56,686 nucleotides of DNA from Syntrophobacterales bacterium (GCA_023229795.1 JALNYP010000022.1:1-56686), one strand, 5' to 3'; positions 44,920-52,112 are shown, counted from the stretch's first letter. Program-made: numbers and translations. The notes: generated by a model from the sequence alone, not told the origin.

Positions 44920-45744
44920 ATGAAAAGGCTCTTGGTTCTATCGCTGGCAGTGGCCGTGCTGGCCCTCGCAGTTCCGAGTTGGGGCTATACTCCCCCCGGA
45001 AACGATGGCAGCCTGGACCAACACTGCGACGTGAGCCTTGATGCTCAGGTGATCGTCACCAAGAAGTTGACCATTACTCAGTATCGGTACGACAACGCCT
45101 CCACTGGCACCCGGGGGCATTTCGAGCCCAAAGCCCGGGCCGACGCAGAAGCGGGGAAAAACGATCTGAATAAAGGTAATGAGTTTGACCTTGGTGACGA
45201 TCCCGTTTTCATGGATGACATGCGAGGGAGTTTCAAGGACTTCTGCTGGATCGGGCAGTCCAACCAGTCCGCCGGCAACATGAACAACCAGGGGAACATC
45301 GTGTCCGTGGCCTTTGTCAAAAGCGATCAGGCCTATAGTTCGACTCTGGCTGCAGTGGGTTCCATCAATGTCGGCAACGATTTTGAGGTGAACTGCTCTA
45401 TCCTCAAGCAGAGCGATGCCATCTGCGACTCCTTTAACGGGTTCGCCGGCATCGGGCAGTCCAACCAGGCCGCCGGCAATATGAACAACCAGAATAACGT
45501 GGTGGGTGCGTCGGCCGGTGTGGAAGACCCCCACAGCGCCCCCGCCATGGTGGCCATGTCGGGCAGTGAGCTTGCCCTGACAAACACTTGCAATGAGGTG
45601 AAAATTAGCAACGCGGTTTTTACCAACTCGATGGACGGATCTTACAAGAATTTTACCGGGATTGGCCAAGCCAACCAGTCGGCCGGCAATATGAACAACC
45701 AGTCCAACGTGGTCTCAGTGGCTGTGGTGGTCTCTTTCAGGTAA
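44920..45744 (+). CDS. Putative extracellular fibre (amyloid-like) subunit B
   Basis: The 274-residue paralogue of subunit A has the same plan: signal peptide (to about VPSWGY), the block CDVSLDAQVIVTKKLTITQ, FEPKARADAEAGKNDLN, and three repeats at residues 103, 170 and 240 with GIGQSNQSAGNMNNQ or close variants (FCWIGQSNQ in the first, GIGQANQ in the third). Linkers differ from those of subunit A, so it has diverged into a distinct component, perhaps a minor or nucleating subunit. The ATG at 44920 follows AAGGGG by 9 bases and lies 14 bases after the subunit A stop. A strong terminator follows at 45772. Confidence 0.78.
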   Translation: MKRLLVLSLAVAVLALAVPSWGYTPPGNDGSLDQHCDVSLDAQVIVTKKLTITQYRYDNASTGTRGHFEPKARADAEAGKNDLNKGNEFDLGDDPVFMDDMRGSFKDFCWIGQSNQSAGNMNNQGNIVSVAFVKSDQAYSSTLAAVGSINVGNDFEVNCSILKQSDAICDSFNGFAGIGQSNQAAGNMNNQNNVVGASAGVEDPHSAPAMVAMSGSELALTNTCNEVKISNAVFTNSMDGSYKNFTGIGQANQSAGNMNNQSNVVSVAVVVSFR

Positions 45745-45771
45745 GCGCATCGTTTTCCGTCCAATAAGTCT

Positions 45772-45802
45772 CCCTGGGGGGTGAAGACCCCCCAGGGTTT
45801 TT
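45772..45802 (+). terminator. Strong rho-independent terminator after subunits A and B
   Basis: CCCTGGGGGGT (45772-45782) pairs with ACCCCCCAGGG (45787-45797) around GAAG and is followed by TTTTTC. Confidence 0.93.
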
Positions 45803-45864
45803 CGCCGCAAACGGCAACCGCGACCACTCCACGGCCTCTCAAAACCGAACAGGAGGAGTATTTC

Positions 45865-45960
45865 ATGGAGCAATCGCCGCTGAGCCCGCCGCCCTTGCCC
45901 CCGAATCCCGATGCGGCCAAGGTTCCGGCAATCACGGTAGGCTGGATCCGGATTTTGTGA
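45865..45960 (+). CDS. Possible 31-residue Pro-rich peptide
   Basis: A very good ribosome site (AGGAGG, 7-8 bases before ATG) precedes a 31-codon frame reading MEQSPLSPPPLPPNPDAAK and ending in GWIRIL. It lies between the terminator of the A/B operon and the next sigma-54 promoter. No signal peptide or family is visible. The site strength is the only support, so it could be chance. Confidence 0.35.
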   Translation: MEQSPLSPPPLPPNPDAAKVPAITVGWIRIL

Positions 45961-46149
45961 GTTTTCTCCAACAGTTAAAATTTGCGGCCCCTTATTCCCG
46001 AAATTTTGTCAATTTTCCGGAATTAGCCATATCATATTGTATTTACAGGAAAAAACACTTAACTCTTAGATCTCCTGCCTAGTTTTCGGACATAACGGCC
46101 TACCGGTAAAAGCATCTTAATTAGTAATAAATATAATAAGTTATATGAT

Positions 46150-46165
46150 TGGCATAGGTAATGCA
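46150..46165 (+). promoter_or_regulatory. Sigma-54 (-24/-12) promoter of the second fibre operon
   Basis: TGGCATAGGTAATGCA has GG and GC ten bases apart, with one mismatch in the -24 element. Transcription from near 46176 would give a ~26-base leader for the 46202 gene and could run through subunit C and the peptidase. An inverted repeat GAAATT/AATTTTC around 46000-46020 may be an upstream activator site. Confidence 0.7.
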
Positions 46166-46201
46166 TTTAAGAAAAGCCAAAGAACCGCAGCGAGGGAACT
46201 G

Positions 46202-46495
46202 ATGAGAAGAAAATGTCTCTTAGCCATGGTGATCTTGGGATTGTTTCTCTGGCCCGCCGTCCTCTGCGCCGGTGCACAGCAAGCGGCGGACAGATATACA
46301 CCCGCGGTATTCAATCTCCAGGAGAAATTGAGCGACCAGCAATTGGCGCAAGCAACCGGACATGGGCACGAGAAGGCCAGGCCGTGTCAGGATGGCAAGA
46401 TCATTCTCTGGGATGAGTGGAACAGGGCCAAACCGGCATCAATGAACAACGCGGGCAACCAGGGCCAGGTGATCATCGGCGGTTCCCCGCGGTAG
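46202..46495 (+). CDS. Small secreted protein in the fibre locus
   Basis: The 97-residue protein starts MRRKCLLAMVILGLFLWPAV, a signal peptide with cleavage near LCAGA. The mature part is polar and ends with a short stretch CQDGKIILWDEWN and an Asn/Gly/Gln-rich tail (SMNNAGNQGQVIIGG). The motif C-x-D/E-x-GK-hydrophobic is also seen in the small secreted protein at 49529-49891 (CYENGKMVIYAW). The ATG at 46202 is chosen: GAGGGA lies before it, and an earlier ATG at 46145 would overlap the sigma-54 promoter. It is the first gene behind that promoter. Perhaps an assembly helper, as small CsgC/CsgE-type proteins are in curli; unproven. Confidence 0.6.
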   Translation: MRRKCLLAMVILGLFLWPAVLCAGAQQAADRYTPAVFNLQEKLSDQQLAQATGHGHEKARPCQDGKIILWDEWNRAKPASMNNAGNQGQVIIGGSPR

Positions 46496-46615
46496 GTTCC
46501 TGGAAGATAAAAATTGGAGACAAGGAGGTGATGTTATAGGAGAACCTGCCCCAGCAGTAGCGTAAGTAAATGTTTCATGAACCCCAAAAAAAACAATGAG
46601 GAAGGAGAATTAACC

Positions 46616-47227
46616 ATGAAGAAACTGTTAGTTGCCTCGATTGTCGTGGCCCTGGTGGCCATCACGGCTCCGCTTTGGGCTCAAGAAGTCTGTGACGTGA
46701 GCCTGGATGGCATGGTGACTTTCACCAAGGATGTGACCATCGACCAGACCCGGACTGATACCGCGACAACCACTATCAATAAGACTTTCGATCCCAAGGC
46801 CCGGGCTGACGCCGAAGCCGTGAAGAACGACCTGAACTATCTGAACGATATGTGGGTCTCGAATTCGACCTTCGACGATACAATGACCGGTTCTTTTCAA
46901 TTCTTCCAAGGCATCGGGCAGTCCAACCAGGCGGCCGGCAACATGAACAACCAGAATAACGTGGTGTCTGTCGCGGCCGGCGTGAGCGACAATGCCTCCG
47001 GCGGCCTTTTTTGCGGTTGGGGCGGCACCGGCAGCATGGTGGCCGTGGCGGCCAGCGAACTGGCCATGAACAACACCAGTAACACCTTTTGCCTTTCCAA
47101 AGCCGACTTCTCCACCAGCATGGGCAGTTCCTTCATCGGCTTCCAAGGCATTGGGCAGTCCAACCAATCGGCCGGCAACATGAACAACCAGTGCAACGTG
47201 GTGTCCGTGGCTGCTGCGGTGAAATAA
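46616..47227 (+). CDS. Putative extracellular fibre (amyloid-like) subunit C
   Basis: The 203-residue protein is a shorter near-copy of subunit A: signal peptide (to APLWAQ), CDVSLDGMVTFTKDVTIDQ, FDPKARADAEAVKNDLN, and two repeats at residues 92 and 171 with GIGQSNQAAGNMNNQ and GIGQSNQSAGNMNNQ. Large stretches match subunit A at the DNA level, including the block around WVSNSTFDDTMTGSF and the final repeat, so the two arose by a recent duplication and differ by one repeat-plus-linker unit. The ATG at 46616 follows AAGGAG by 8 bases. A C39 peptidase gene follows after a hairpin. Confidence 0.78.
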   Translation: MKKLLVASIVVALVAITAPLWAQEVCDVSLDGMVTFTKDVTIDQTRTDTATTTINKTFDPKARADAEAVKNDLNYLNDMWVSNSTFDDTMTGSFQFFQGIGQSNQAAGNMNNQNNVVSVAAGVSDNASGGLFCGWGGTGSMVAVAASELAMNNTSNTFCLSKADFSTSMGSSFIGFQGIGQSNQSAGNMNNQCNVVSVAAAVK

Positions 47228-47259
47228 AGGAAAACCGTAAAGCCAACAGCTGGACTGTT

Positions 47260-47281
47260 CGGGGGGTCTCCGGACCCCCCG
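47260..47281 (+). terminator. GC-rich hairpin between subunit C and the peptidase
   Basis: CGGGGGGTC (47260-47268) pairs with GACCCCCCG (47273-47281) over four bases, with no T-run after it. It probably stops or slows part of the transcription, or protects the upstream mRNA, so that subunit is made in excess over peptidase. Confidence 0.6.
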
Positions 47282-47302
47282 GAATCTTAAGGAGAACGGA
47301 AA

Positions 47303-48049
47303 ATGCCAAGCGCCTGCTTGTTCCTGATCCTGATACTCAGTCTGTTGGGATCCCCTAGCAGTGCTCCCGCCGCCGACGTCATGATCCACCTCCCCCCCCA
47401 CGGCCAGGGCCTCTATGTCAAGAAGGTCAAGAGCTACCGGGAAGTGCGCATGACCAACGTCATTCCGCAAACCGAAGATTTCAGTTGCGGTGCCGCGGCC
47501 CTTGCTACCCTGCTCCGCTATCACTTCGGGAACCACTTAACGGAACGAAAGGTTATCCTGGGCATGTTTGAACAGGGGGATAAGGAGCAAATCAGGAAAG
47601 TAGGGTTTTCGATGCTGGAAATGAAACAATTCTGCGAGCAACTCCAATACCAGGGTCAGGGTTACAAAATCGACTTGCAGAAATTGCGGCAAATCAATAT
47701 TCCGGTGATCACCTTGATGGATACCAGGAGCTACAAGCATTTTGTCGTCATCCGTAGGGTAGATGACCGGTTTGTTTATATCGCCGATCCTTCCTTTGGG
47801 AATCGGCGCATACCCTTGGCGGATTTTGAAGCTTCTTGGAACCGGGTAATTTTTGTGGTCACGGGGGCGGTCAGCGGGCAACCTGAAGGGCTCTATGCCG
47901 AGAAGGACCGTTTCAATTTGCCCAAATATGAGGCGCTGGAGGCGGCCAATATCTGGCAACGTGCTGCTATGGATCCATCCATGTCCCTGCTCTGGACGGC
48001 CCATGGCGGCATCTCCCTTGTGAGCATAATAAATGGTACTTTCAATTAA
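47303..48049 (+). CDS. C39-type cysteine peptidase, FapD-like
   Basis: The 248-residue exported protein has a signal peptide (to about SSAPAAD) and a C39 papain-like domain. Gln56 and Cys62 lie in IPQTEDFSCGAAALATLL, His146 in SYKHFVVI and Asp162 in IADPSFGNR, a full catalytic set. C39 peptidases remove double-glycine leaders when fused to ABC exporters; stand-alone periplasmic members occur in the Pseudomonas Fap amyloid operon (FapD), where they are needed for subunit export or processing. This gene follows a repeat-subunit gene, the same partnership. AAGGAG lies 8 bases before the ATG. The last ~55 residues after the domain are unique. Confidence 0.82.
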   Translation: MPSACLFLILILSLLGSPSSAPAADVMIHLPPHGQGLYVKKVKSYREVRMTNVIPQTEDFSCGAAALATLLRYHFGNHLTERKVILGMFEQGDKEQIRKVGFSMLEMKQFCEQLQYQGQGYKIDLQKLRQINIPVITLMDTRSYKHFVVIRRVDDRFVYIADPSFGNRRIPLADFEASWNRVIFVVTGAVSGQPEGLYAEKDRFNLPKYEALEAANIWQRAAMDPSMSLLWTAHGGISLVSIINGTFN

Positions 48050-48076
48050 CCCCACAAGCATTAAAGGGAAGGGCTT

Positions 48077-48649
48077 ATGAACCCAAGAGGCTGGATAAAA
48101 ATGAAAATACAAGGGGTTAAGGTCCTTATAGCCCTGGGGTCGGTTTTGCTGTTGATAACTGGTTGTGCAGGCACGCTCCCGTCGCAGAGTGGCGGGCCAG
48201 TTGAAACCCGGCCAATAGCACAGGCTAAGCCTGAAAAAAAACACGTAAAAACTCCGAAAATTCTACAGACCTGTGCGGCTATGCCTAGCAAACAGCTCCA
48301 GGAATATCGCGGCTGTTATGCCACCTATTTCTTCGGCATGGATGTCGGCATCAATCTTGCGAGCAACGCCGCCCCGGGCATCGCGGTCAGATTTACCGCC
48401 ATGGTTCCGGACGGCAGTCCGGCCCCAGTGGCAAGCCCCGGAGGCAATCAGGTGTCCTTCAATAATGGCCAGGTGGCCTTCAGCGCCGGAGTCGGCAACA
48501 CCTCGTTGGGGTCCGGGATCTTTCATGTGGTCCAGGTGGCAGGGAATAACAACCTGGTAATTTCCAATATGAATGTCAATATCAATGTCGCCAACGCGGG
48601 TGATTTGGCTGCAAAAACCAACGCTCTCAGTTTTTCAGGCCTCAGATAA
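48077..48649 (+). CDS. Lipoprotein with a C-terminal fibre-like module
   Basis: The 190-residue protein has a lipobox (LLLITGC, Cys about residue 30), so it is membrane-anchored, probably in the outer membrane. A charged linker is followed by a ~110-residue domain rich in Val, Asn and Gly. Its end, VVQVAGNNNLVISNMNVNIN, matches the third repeat of the next protein (VTQVAGNLNQVATSLRINVN) and by extension the subunit repeats. This would suit a surface-bound nucleator that starts fibre growth, as CsgB or FapB do. GGGAAGGG lies just before the ATG; the next gene begins 10 bases after its stop. Confidence 0.68.
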   Translation: MNPRGWIKMKIQGVKVLIALGSVLLLITGCAGTLPSQSGGPVETRPIAQAKPEKKHVKTPKILQTCAAMPSKQLQEYRGCYATYFFGMDVGINLASNAAPGIAVRFTAMVPDGSPAPVASPGGNQVSFNNGQVAFSAGVGNTSLGSGIFHVVQVAGNNNLVISNMNVNINVANAGDLAAKTNALSFSGLR

Positions 48650-48659
48650 GGAACCCGAT

Positions 48660-49397
48660 ATGCACTCTCATCCTCTAAGCCTCCGGATCGGCATCCTGGT
48701 TTCTGTGCTAACTCTGGCATTATGGTGGCCTGCAGGTTTGCCAGTCCCTTTGGCGGGACCTGCTGCTAGCTTGGCCCAAGAGACGGCTGCCAGCGGGGAG
48801 GTCGTCCAGGGCTACGCCGGGGTTAGCATCGAGGCCATTTCGAATATCAGCGGCAACTATGTGGTGGAAACCAACACCGTCTATAATTCCAGCATCATGG
48901 ATTCCTTCCGGGGGTTCCAGGGTCTGGCAGCCAGCAATCAGGCGGCCGGCAACCTTAATAACCAGGGAACTTATGTCGGATTTGCCATAACCGGCAACAA
49001 TAATGCTCTGCTGAGCACCGATGTCAACTTCGCCACCAAACATGAGAATAACAGCCTGATGACCAACAACACGTTCTATCAAGCCACCATCGGCGGTCAA
49101 GCCTTCAAAGGTGGCACCGGCATCGCATTGGTAAATCAAGTTTCCGGAAATATGAATACTCAATTGAAAGCCGTCACCGTCAGTATGGGAAACGGAGCTG
49201 CCATCCTGAATAATTCGCAGTTAAGCAACGTCAATATTAATAATGACCTCCAGGTGCAAGGCCCCATGACTGCCAAAGTATCATTAGATGAAGGCGCGTT
49301 CCAGGATTTCAAAGGCGTTGCTTCAGTAACCCAGGTGGCCGGTAATTTAAATCAGGTAGCCACAAGTCTCAGAATAAATGTAAATTTCCTACCATAG
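48660..49397 (+). CDS. Divergent fibre-repeat protein (possible minor subunit or nucleator)
   Basis: The 245-residue exported protein (signal peptide to about AASLAQE) has three diverged copies of the fibre repeat. The first, SFRGFQGLAASNQAAGNLNN, is clear; the second has GIALVNQVSGNMNTQ; the third has GVASVTQVAGNLNQ. Spacing is 80-110 residues, with Asn-rich linkers (LNNSQLSNVNINND). The conserved N-terminal block of subunits A-C is absent. It links the main subunits to the lipoprotein upstream, whose end resembles the third copy. The ATG at 48660 follows AAGGAA; an earlier ATG in the same frame lies inside the upstream gene. No Cys is present in the mature part. Confidence 0.72.
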   Translation: MHSHPLSLRIGILVSVLTLALWWPAGLPVPLAGPAASLAQETAASGEVVQGYAGVSIEAISNISGNYVVETNTVYNSSIMDSFRGFQGLAASNQAAGNLNNQGTYVGFAITGNNNALLSTDVNFATKHENNSLMTNNTFYQATIGGQAFKGGTGIALVNQVSGNMNTQLKAVTVSMGNGAAILNNSQLSNVNINNDLQVQGPMTAKVSLDEGAFQDFKGVASVTQVAGNLNQVATSLRINVNFLP

Positions 49398-49431
49398 CAT
49401 AATCAATTAGACCTTCCTTAAGAGTGATGTT

Positions 49432-49575
49432 ATGAATATTATTCTTTTGATAATATCGTTTATTCTGGGAACATTTTTTGGTTTAGTCTTACACATCTTA
49501 TTAACATTTTCTTCCAGTCAAAACGAACATGAAGCCTTTCCAGAAAATAATTATTCTGACCATCATGAGCAATAG
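49432..49575 (+). CDS. Possible small single-helix membrane protein
   Basis: A 47-codon frame begins MNIILLIISFILGTFFGLVL, one strong membrane helix, and ends in a His/Glu/Asn-rich tail. The ribosome site is weak (AAGAGTGATG). It overlaps the start of the next secreted protein by up to 47 bases, or by 11 if that gene uses the ATG at 49565. Lipid-facing composition and position in the fibre cluster support it; the overlap argues for caution. Confidence 0.4.
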   Translation: MNIILLIISFILGTFFGLVLHILLTFSSSQNEHEAFPENNYSDHHEQ

Positions 49576-49891
49576 GATTGCGATCATTATTTTAATTAGT
49601 GGGTTTATTTGGGGAAATGCAGCAGTATCTTACGGCAATGGGAAGAATTTTCAGGTTGAGATGCTGGGACCCGGAGGGTTCCGAATAACCTCCCTGCAGC
49701 CAGGCCCTATTTCCAGCCAGACCACAGGGAGCGGTAGCAGTAAGCTATTGAATTGTTATGAGAACGGAAAAATGGTCATTTATGCCTGGATGAGCGCAGG
49801 GGGCAAGCTCTTGGTCTCGGCAGGCCATCATCACCTGAGAATCACGGTAGATCATCACCAGCAATATAAAATTGAAGAAGACCCACATTAA
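49529..49891 (+). CDS. Small secreted protein with the C-x-E-x-GK motif
   Basis: The protein (120 residues from 49529, or 108 from the ATG at 49565) has a signal peptide (RIAIIILISGFIWGNAAVSY). The mature part includes FQVEMLGPGGFRITSLQPG, a Ser/Gly/Thr linker, NCYENGKMVIYAWMSAGGK and a His-rich end (HHHLRITVDHHQQ). The Cys-Tyr-Glu-Asn-Gly-Lys stretch resembles Cys-Gln-Asp-Gly-Lys of the secreted protein at 46202, so both may belong to one family of fibre accessory proteins. It closes the plus-strand run of fibre-locus genes; a NarL-type regulator follows after ~100 bases. Confidence 0.55.
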   Translation: MKPFQKIIILTIMSNRIAIIILISGFIWGNAAVSYGNGKNFQVEMLGPGGFRITSLQPGPISSQTTGSGSSKLLNCYENGKMVIYAWMSAGGKLLVSAGHHHLRITVDHHQQYKIEEDPH

Positions 49892-49993
49892 AAATTCAAC
49901 TTCAGATGGCCTTGATGAGAAGGGGTTTATTTTTTTACACCCCCTTAACGGCACCAGCATCTCATTCGAACCGCTCGAGTCGAGGCAGTAAAA

Positions 49994-50689
49994 GTGGGTA
50001 ACTTTACAATTTGCTTGGCCAACAGCAACCCCATCATGGTCCAAGTCATCAGGGAACTAGTTGCAGGGACCTCGGACTTGGAAATATTGGGTGAAGCCAA
50101 CGACGGACAAGGCCTTTTGGAGCTTGTCGAACCCAGAAAACCGGATCTAATTATTCTCGATATCTTTCTACCCCATATTCATGGACTAGAAGTCACTAAG
50201 ATAATAAAGGCAAATTATCCTCACATAAAGATCATGATCTTAACAAAAGAAAGTGATTTAGAATGTTTTTTCCACGCTATTTATTATGGCGCTGATGGAT
50301 ACTTATTGGAAGAAGATGTCGAATCTACATTGTCTACCGCTATTGATACGATCATGAAAGGAAAAACCTTTATTTCCCCTAGTTTACATAGGCACCTACC
50401 CGAAGTAAATGTGAAGGAATATGTTAACCAGGATGGCTACTTCAGACCATTATCTCAGCGATTGTCAGACCGGGAGAAGGAAATCTTGACACTCATTAGT
50501 AAGGGAAATTCCAATCAGGAAATCGCCTTTTTACTTAACATAAGCATCAAGACTATACATAATCATAGGGCGAAAATTATGAAAAAGTTGCATTGCCGAC
50601 ATTCAACTGACTTAGTGCGATACGCAATCCAAAAGCTGCCTTTATTTCTTGATTTCCCCACAGGGGGCCTCAATCGGACGTCGGCATAA
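49994..50689 (+). CDS. NarL-type regulator with a degenerate receiver domain
   Basis: The 231-residue protein starts at a GTG 8 bases after GAGG. Its LuxR-type helix-turn-helix is intact (SDREKEILTLISKGNSNQEI, then SIKTIHNHRAKIMKKL). In the receiver the phosphorylatable Asp is kept (LIILDIFLPHIHG), but the acidic metal-binding pair is replaced (LANSNPIM where LADDHP is usual), and the conserved Lys is Glu (GYLLEEDVE). Such receivers usually cannot be phosphorylated in the ordinary way and act as dimerisation or small-molecule switches. It sits at the end of the fibre cluster and, by position, is a candidate regulator of it, in contrast to the intact regulator at 40335. Confidence 0.88.
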   Translation: MGNFTICLANSNPIMVQVIRELVAGTSDLEILGEANDGQGLLELVEPRKPDLIILDIFLPHIHGLEVTKIIKANYPHIKIMILTKESDLECFFHAIYYGADGYLLEEDVESTLSTAIDTIMKGKTFISPSLHRHLPEVNVKEYVNQDGYFRPLSQRLSDREKEILTLISKGNSNQEIAFLLNISIKTIHNHRAKIMKKLHCRHSTDLVRYAIQKLPLFLDFPTGGLNRTSA

Positions 50690-50735
50690 ATCTGGTAAGA
50701 CCCAAGCAACAAAGCTCAGCCAAATTGCGGCCGAG

Positions 50736-51263
50736 TCAAAAACCCCTTATTGTGCGAGGGGTTACTTCCCAGGGATAATAGATTTTCGCCTTGAGTGCAG
50801 CAGGCTCCCGCCAGTAATTTAGCTTCTGAGCATTGATCAGGATGATGGGATAAGATATGCTCCCGAATTGGAGAATTTTGGTTCCTGACATGGTCCCCAC
50901 CACTGATACCAAGTCTCCGAGGTGAATTTCTTTTAAATCTTCCCCTGGGAATTGGATCAGGAAGACGCCCTGAGAACTGGCCGAGGCTACCGGTTTCTGA
51001 TCAACATCCAGAGGCTTTTGTTTCACTTCAATATTAACCAGGCCATCAGATGTTAGATCCGCGGAGACAATTTGTCCTCCCAAAAGAACGGTCCGTCCCT
51101 TAAAAGCCTCAGGGTTCTGCTGCAGAAGAGGAAAGGTGATCCCTTGGTCCACGTTCTTGATCACTTCGGCATCAAAGGCGGGGGGACTCAGGGAGGCACA
51201 GGCGGCAAGAATGACTAGCCCGCAACAGGTCAACAATATTTTTATCAGCCTCATATCATGCAT
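50736..51263 (-). CDS. Slp-family outer-membrane lipoprotein
   Basis: The 175-residue protein has a lipobox (LVILAACASL). The domain pattern NPEAFKGRTVLLGGQIVSA, then KQKPLDVDQKPVASASSQG, then DLVSVVGTMSG and SYPIILINAQKLNYW is that of the Slp (starvation lipoprotein) family of gammaproteobacteria and relatives. Slp is induced by starvation and acid in E. coli, but its molecular job is unknown. I place the start at the ATG at 51263, 7 bases after GAGG. It converges on the regulator at 49994. Confidence 0.85.
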   Translation of the reverse strand: MHDMRLIKILLTCCGLVILAACASLSPPAFDAEVIKNVDQGITFPLLQQNPEAFKGRTVLLGGQIVSADLTSDGLVNIEVKQKPLDVDQKPVASASSQGVFLIQFPGEDLKEIHLGDLVSVVGTMSGTKILQFGSISYPIILINAQKLNYWREPAALKAKIYYPWEVTPRTIRGF

Positions 51264-51471
51264 GTCCAAACCTCAGACAAATGATCTGTTTTTTTACAGC
51301 AAGTATTTATCGAGCCTGATCCTCTCCTGATACGGATTTTTCCAAAGTAAAATCGCAGGTTGAGAGAGAAGTTGCTTTTCTCGAGCTAATCCTGTTGTCC
51401 AAATTGACGGAAACCGTTCCCTTACAGGTCGATGGGGCCAGTAGCCCCGGGTAACGGGTTAGGAGAAATCA

Positions 51472-51798
51472 TTATTGATTGGGAATCATCACGGCTCGGC
51501 GTTTGAGCGGATTGATGGCCGGGGCCAGTTCTTGATATTTCATGCTGAAGGCCCGCTGTTCCAGAATTTGCGGATTGAACGCTTTCGTCAACGCGATTTC
51601 CCGGGGTGATAAAATATGGACGATGCCATAGTCATCGACGATGGCAAACTCCTCACCCTTGGTGAGGCACAAACCGACCGTTTGTTCTCCCTTATGCTCC
51701 TCTGAGCTGACACAGAGCAACTTGGCGGCAAAGGTTCCGGAAGGGTTGGTGAGCAAGAAAGCTAAAATAATAAAGATTAACCATAGCTTAGTTTTCAT
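51472..51798 (-). CDS. Small secreted protein of unknown function
   Basis: The 108-residue protein has a signal peptide (LWLIFIILAFLLTNPSGTFA) and a mature part of about 84 residues starting AKLLCVSSEEHKGEQ with two Cys residues. The core GLCLTKGEEFAIVDDYGIVH looks like a small beta barrel (SH3- or OB-like). GGGAGG lies 7 bases before the ATG at 51798; the longer frame to 51843 lacks such a site. It could belong to the same surface-structure locus, but nothing proves it. Confidence 0.6.
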   Translation of the reverse strand: MKTKLWLIFIILAFLLTNPSGTFAAKLLCVSSEEHKGEQTVGLCLTKGEEFAIVDDYGIVHILSPREIALTKAFNPQILEQRAFSMKYQELAPAINPLKRRAVMIPNQ

Positions 51799-52112
51799 TC
51801 TTCTACCTCCCTTTAACTTCCAGATATTCTCTGGTTTTTTCATAAGCCGATCTCAGGATAAGCGACTTTCGCTTAAGGCTACCAAATCTGATGCTTCGGA
51901 TGTCTTGACCATGAGATTGGTTATCCCAATCAGGGTGATCCAAGGCCAATCTCTGATTTTGGTGCCAATCTAAACAAAATAATAGATAAAAGCAGATAAT
52001 TATAATTTTTGGCAACAGGCACAGAAAATGCACAATTCAATCAGAAATTAATAAACTTAAATTTAATTGAAAAGGCATTGTTAGATAGTTAAATATCTTT
52101 AAAGGAGTGACC

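Noticed and set aside
44060..47536. Long minus-strand open frames opposite the fibre subunits (for example 44060-44815, 44938-45669, 46628-47536)
   Set aside because: They are mirror images of the repeats: His/Gly/Val-rich, recur wherever the repeat does, lack signal peptides and ribosome sites, and have no family likeness.
50741..50763. AACCCCT/AGGGGTT hairpin as a terminator
   Set aside because: It lies inside the coding end of the Slp-family gene and has no T-run in either direction.
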